Assembly (NCBI RefSeq): GCF_018320785.1
Contig: NC_054882.1
Coordinates: 31,438,719-31,502,718 of the forward strand
Direction of reading: 5' to 3'
DNA length: 64,000 nucleotides
Source of the DNA: Cheilinus undulatus
Lineage: Eukaryota > Chordata > Actinopteri > Labriformes > Labridae
Below, piece after piece: positions 61,428-64,000 of this stretch. Position numbers and translations under genes: made by a program. The notes beneath the pieces were generated by a model. The model was given only the letters and a program-made list of their open reading frames with translations. It was not told the origin of the DNA and ran no database searches. Position 1 is the stretch's first letter. The number at the start of each line of letters is the position of its first letter.

Positions 61428-64000
61428 GTGAGAGTCAGACAAGAAAACCTGTGGCGCCAGAGTTTCTCTGTGACACTCACTGATCTTTTGATTAAACACA
61501 TTCAGACAGCTTTGGGCTGCAGTAGTCACTGTGGCACCCACGGTACTCCCACTTCCATCCTCTTCCGGAGTGATATTTAGCTGTATGCTGTGAACGCTGC
61601 TCTCACACGATGTTCTTCCAATGTAAATGTTAACATTGTGGTACAAAAACGGTGTTCACTTTTATTTTCCTCTAACTTGTAGAAGGAAATGCTATCTTTA
61701 TTCAAGTTATGTAAGATGCAGCTGAGTGAAATTTGCAACAACAGCTGGATTTAGTTAAAAGGATGTTCATTTAGGTTGTGCAGGAATTGAGTCTGTGTTA
61801 ATCCAAAAGGAGAAGCTGTCAGAACTTCCTCCCTCCCCGACAATTTCACATACTGCGTTAATGCTGTACTTCTGACAATGGAAATAACAGGCTGTCACTT
61901 AACTTCCTCTTAACCCTCCAGAGCACATCCCCAGAATGTTGGAAAATTACAACATATTATTATGTTATCCAACTGTTCTCTTACTGTGCTTTATGTGGTA
62001 TATGGCTTTTTTTTTAAATAAGACTTTGGATAATGGAAGCAAATAACAGGGATTTTAGTTAAAAAGGAGTCTTTGGAATTTAAACATGGGCTACAGTTCC
62101 ATGAAAAATACTTTGATTTCTTTCTTTTTTTATTTGCATATTTGTCACACTTAAATGTTCAGATCAGACAAAGATTATCAAAGTAAATGCAAAATGCAGT
62201 AATTAAATAAAGATTTCATTTATTAAGGGGAAAACATCCAAGCCTGTATTGCCCAATTTGAAAAAGAAATTTATTTATTAACTGGTTTTAACTACTTTTT
62301 TTTAAAAGCTGAGTTCAATGTCACTAGCCACATCCAGGCCTGATTACTGCTAGACCTGATTAATCAAGAAATCCCTTAAATAGAACCTCTCTAACAAAGT
62401 AGGCTTAAAGATCTCAAAAAGCAACACATCATGCTGCAACCTTAAGAAACTCAAGGACAGATGAGTGGAGAGGATTACAAAGCCTTGGGGTCCCCCAGAT
62501 GAGAGCCGTTATCCACAAATGAAGAAAACTTGGAACTGTGGTGAACCTTCCCAGGAGTGGCTGGCCTACCAAAACTCTGTTGACTGACTCAGTTAAGGCC
62601 AGTGGTTATGACTCTACAATAAGAAAGAGACTGGGTGAAAATGGGAGAGTTCCAAGGCCAAAACCCCTAATGACAAAAAAAAAAAAACCCACAAAGACTT
62701 GTCTTAAATTTGCCAAAAAAAACCCACTTTGATGATCCTCAAGACTTTTGGTAAAATATTCTGTGGACTAATGAGACAAAAGCTGAACTTCTTGGAAGCT
62801 GTGCGTCCTGTTACATCTAGTTTAAAATGAACACAGCATTTCATAAAAGAGCCATCATACCAACAGTCAAACATGGTGGTTGTAAGCTGATGGTCTGGGG
62901 CTGCTTTGCTGCTTCAGGACCCGGATGACTTGCCAGAATTGATGGAACCATGAACTCTGCTCTCTACCAAGAAATCCTGAAGGAGAATGTCTGGCCATCA
63001 GTTTGTGACCTCAAGCTCAAGCACAATTGGGTTATGCAGCAGAACAATGATCCGAAAAACACCAACAAGTCCACCTATGAATTGCTTAAAAAAATGAAGG
63101 TTTTGGAGTGGCCTAGTCAAAGTCAAGACTTAAATCTGAATGAAATGCTTTGTTATGACCTAAAACAGGCCTTTCATGCTTGAAAATTCTCCCATGTGGC
63201 AGAGTCAAAACAATACTGCAAAAAAAGCAAATGCGGTTGTTGCTGCCAAGGGTAACACAGTAAGTTTTGAGGGCCAATTAGATTTGGGAGCCAATTGCAT
63301 AGGGCCAGGTAGGTTTTGATGGCTTTTTACAGTGCCCGAAGAAGGACAAACCTGCAACAGCCCAATGCATTCCAACTGAAACAAAACACCTGCAAAAAGA
63401 GAAAGGCTTCAACTGAAATGTATCACAAACTTCACCACCTTTAAAAGAGCCACCAAATCCTTGTTATTTCAGCAACAGAGCTGCTCTCATGTTTGATTTT
63501 CTGTAACATTGTCACTGTTTAATGTTTTTTTACTGTCTCTATTGTAGCCATTTCCCTTTTTCCCTTTTTAATCAACTGTTTTAGCTTTTTTATTCTTACA
63601 AAAGCCCTTCTAGTGATGGGTGTTTCGAATTAGCATTCGTTACAACCCTATGATACTTGCATGGGATGCCTGTTCTCAGTTGTATATGTTTATTGTATCG
63701 GTCCCTAATAAATAAACCTTAATAATAATATTAATTATAACTTAAGAAACGCAATCAAAAGTCAGACAAAATTCAAACAGGGAAGGTTATACGTTTCCAG
63801 ATGTGTACAAATTTTGCCAAATTTTAAAAATATATGGATTGTCCTTTAATACAGTCTCTAAATGATAGCTTTATTTAAGTCGATGTTCCCTGTAGCTGTG
63901 ACATGTGATTTTTATTGAGAAATCTTTAACAAATATTACATTGTAAAAGCTTCTTACTGAAGTAATGTGTTCTTTATTTTAAACTAAAGTTGTAATTTTC
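61428..64000. other. wdr35: wdr35 intron 23 (runs out of window)
   Basis: No further wdr35 exon was found to the window end. It contains the Tc1 copy at 62094-63330 and otherwise AT-rich sequence. The next expected exon would continue after CVHLNQ. Confidence 0.6.
62094..63330 (+). mobile_element. Tc1/mariner-type transposon, 3' end decayed
   Basis: Starts CAGTTCCATGAAAAATACTT after TA. The plus strand encodes transposase pieces: NLPRSGWPTKTL (N-terminal DNA-binding part), TPTVKHGG-like sequence near 62870, then VMQQNNDPKNTNKSTYELL with the second Asp, and [17 protein letters not shown]. Frame breaks are present and the right inverted repeat is not recognisable. Confidence 0.85.

Overview
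The window is about 64 kb of vertebrate nuclear DNA, almost certainly from a teleost fish. The genes have short exons separated by long AT-rich introns. The DNA between them carries fish-type repeats: Tc1/mariner copies, hAT and Kolobok-like elements, L1-like and other LINE fragments, and a tRNA-derived SINE. I read four protein-coding genes by following splice sites, codon phase and protein similarity. Gene identities come from recognising protein families by eye; no database search was run.

Layout: (1) 1-2689, plus strand: the 3' part of ornithine decarboxylase (odc1), seven exons, followed by a 3' UTR to about 3.95 kb. (2) 6514-18163, minus strand: a complete six-exon class C GPCR of the GPRC6A type, 843 codons before the stop, with every exon junction in phase. 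(3) 21974-41607, plus strand: a complete matrilin-3 (matn3) gene behind a TATA box. It has a signal-peptide exon, a basic linker exon, one VWA exon, thirteen EGF exons and two coiled-coil exons separated by a U12-type AT-AC intron. The predicted protein is about 931 aa, against four EGF modules in mammalian matrilin-3. (4) 44719-61427, plus strand: the first 23 coding exons (901 codons) of wdr35/IFT121, which continues past the window. The matn3-wdr35 neighbourhood matches the human 2p24 arrangement.

The genes do not form an operon or shared pathway. Odc1 makes putrescine in the cytosol. The GPCR is a likely amino-acid or cation sensor. Matrilin-3 is a cartilage matrix adaptor, and WDR35 is a retrograde intraflagellar-transport subunit. 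Matrilin-3 and WDR35 are both linked to skeletal disease in humans, but the sequence shows no functional coupling.

The most notable region is the matn3 EGF array at 30.0-40.1 kb. All modules are symmetrical phase 1-1 exons. One exon (EGF3) has lost its usual splice donor but has an in-phase replacement downstream. A relic EGF exon lies between EGF11 and EGF12, and a Tc1 copy sits between EGF12 and EGF13. Also notable are a family of about 550-bp TTAA-flanked elements carrying a vestige of a helicase-like reading frame, with one copy in an intron of each of three genes, and a hAT element with a perfect 8-bp target duplication.
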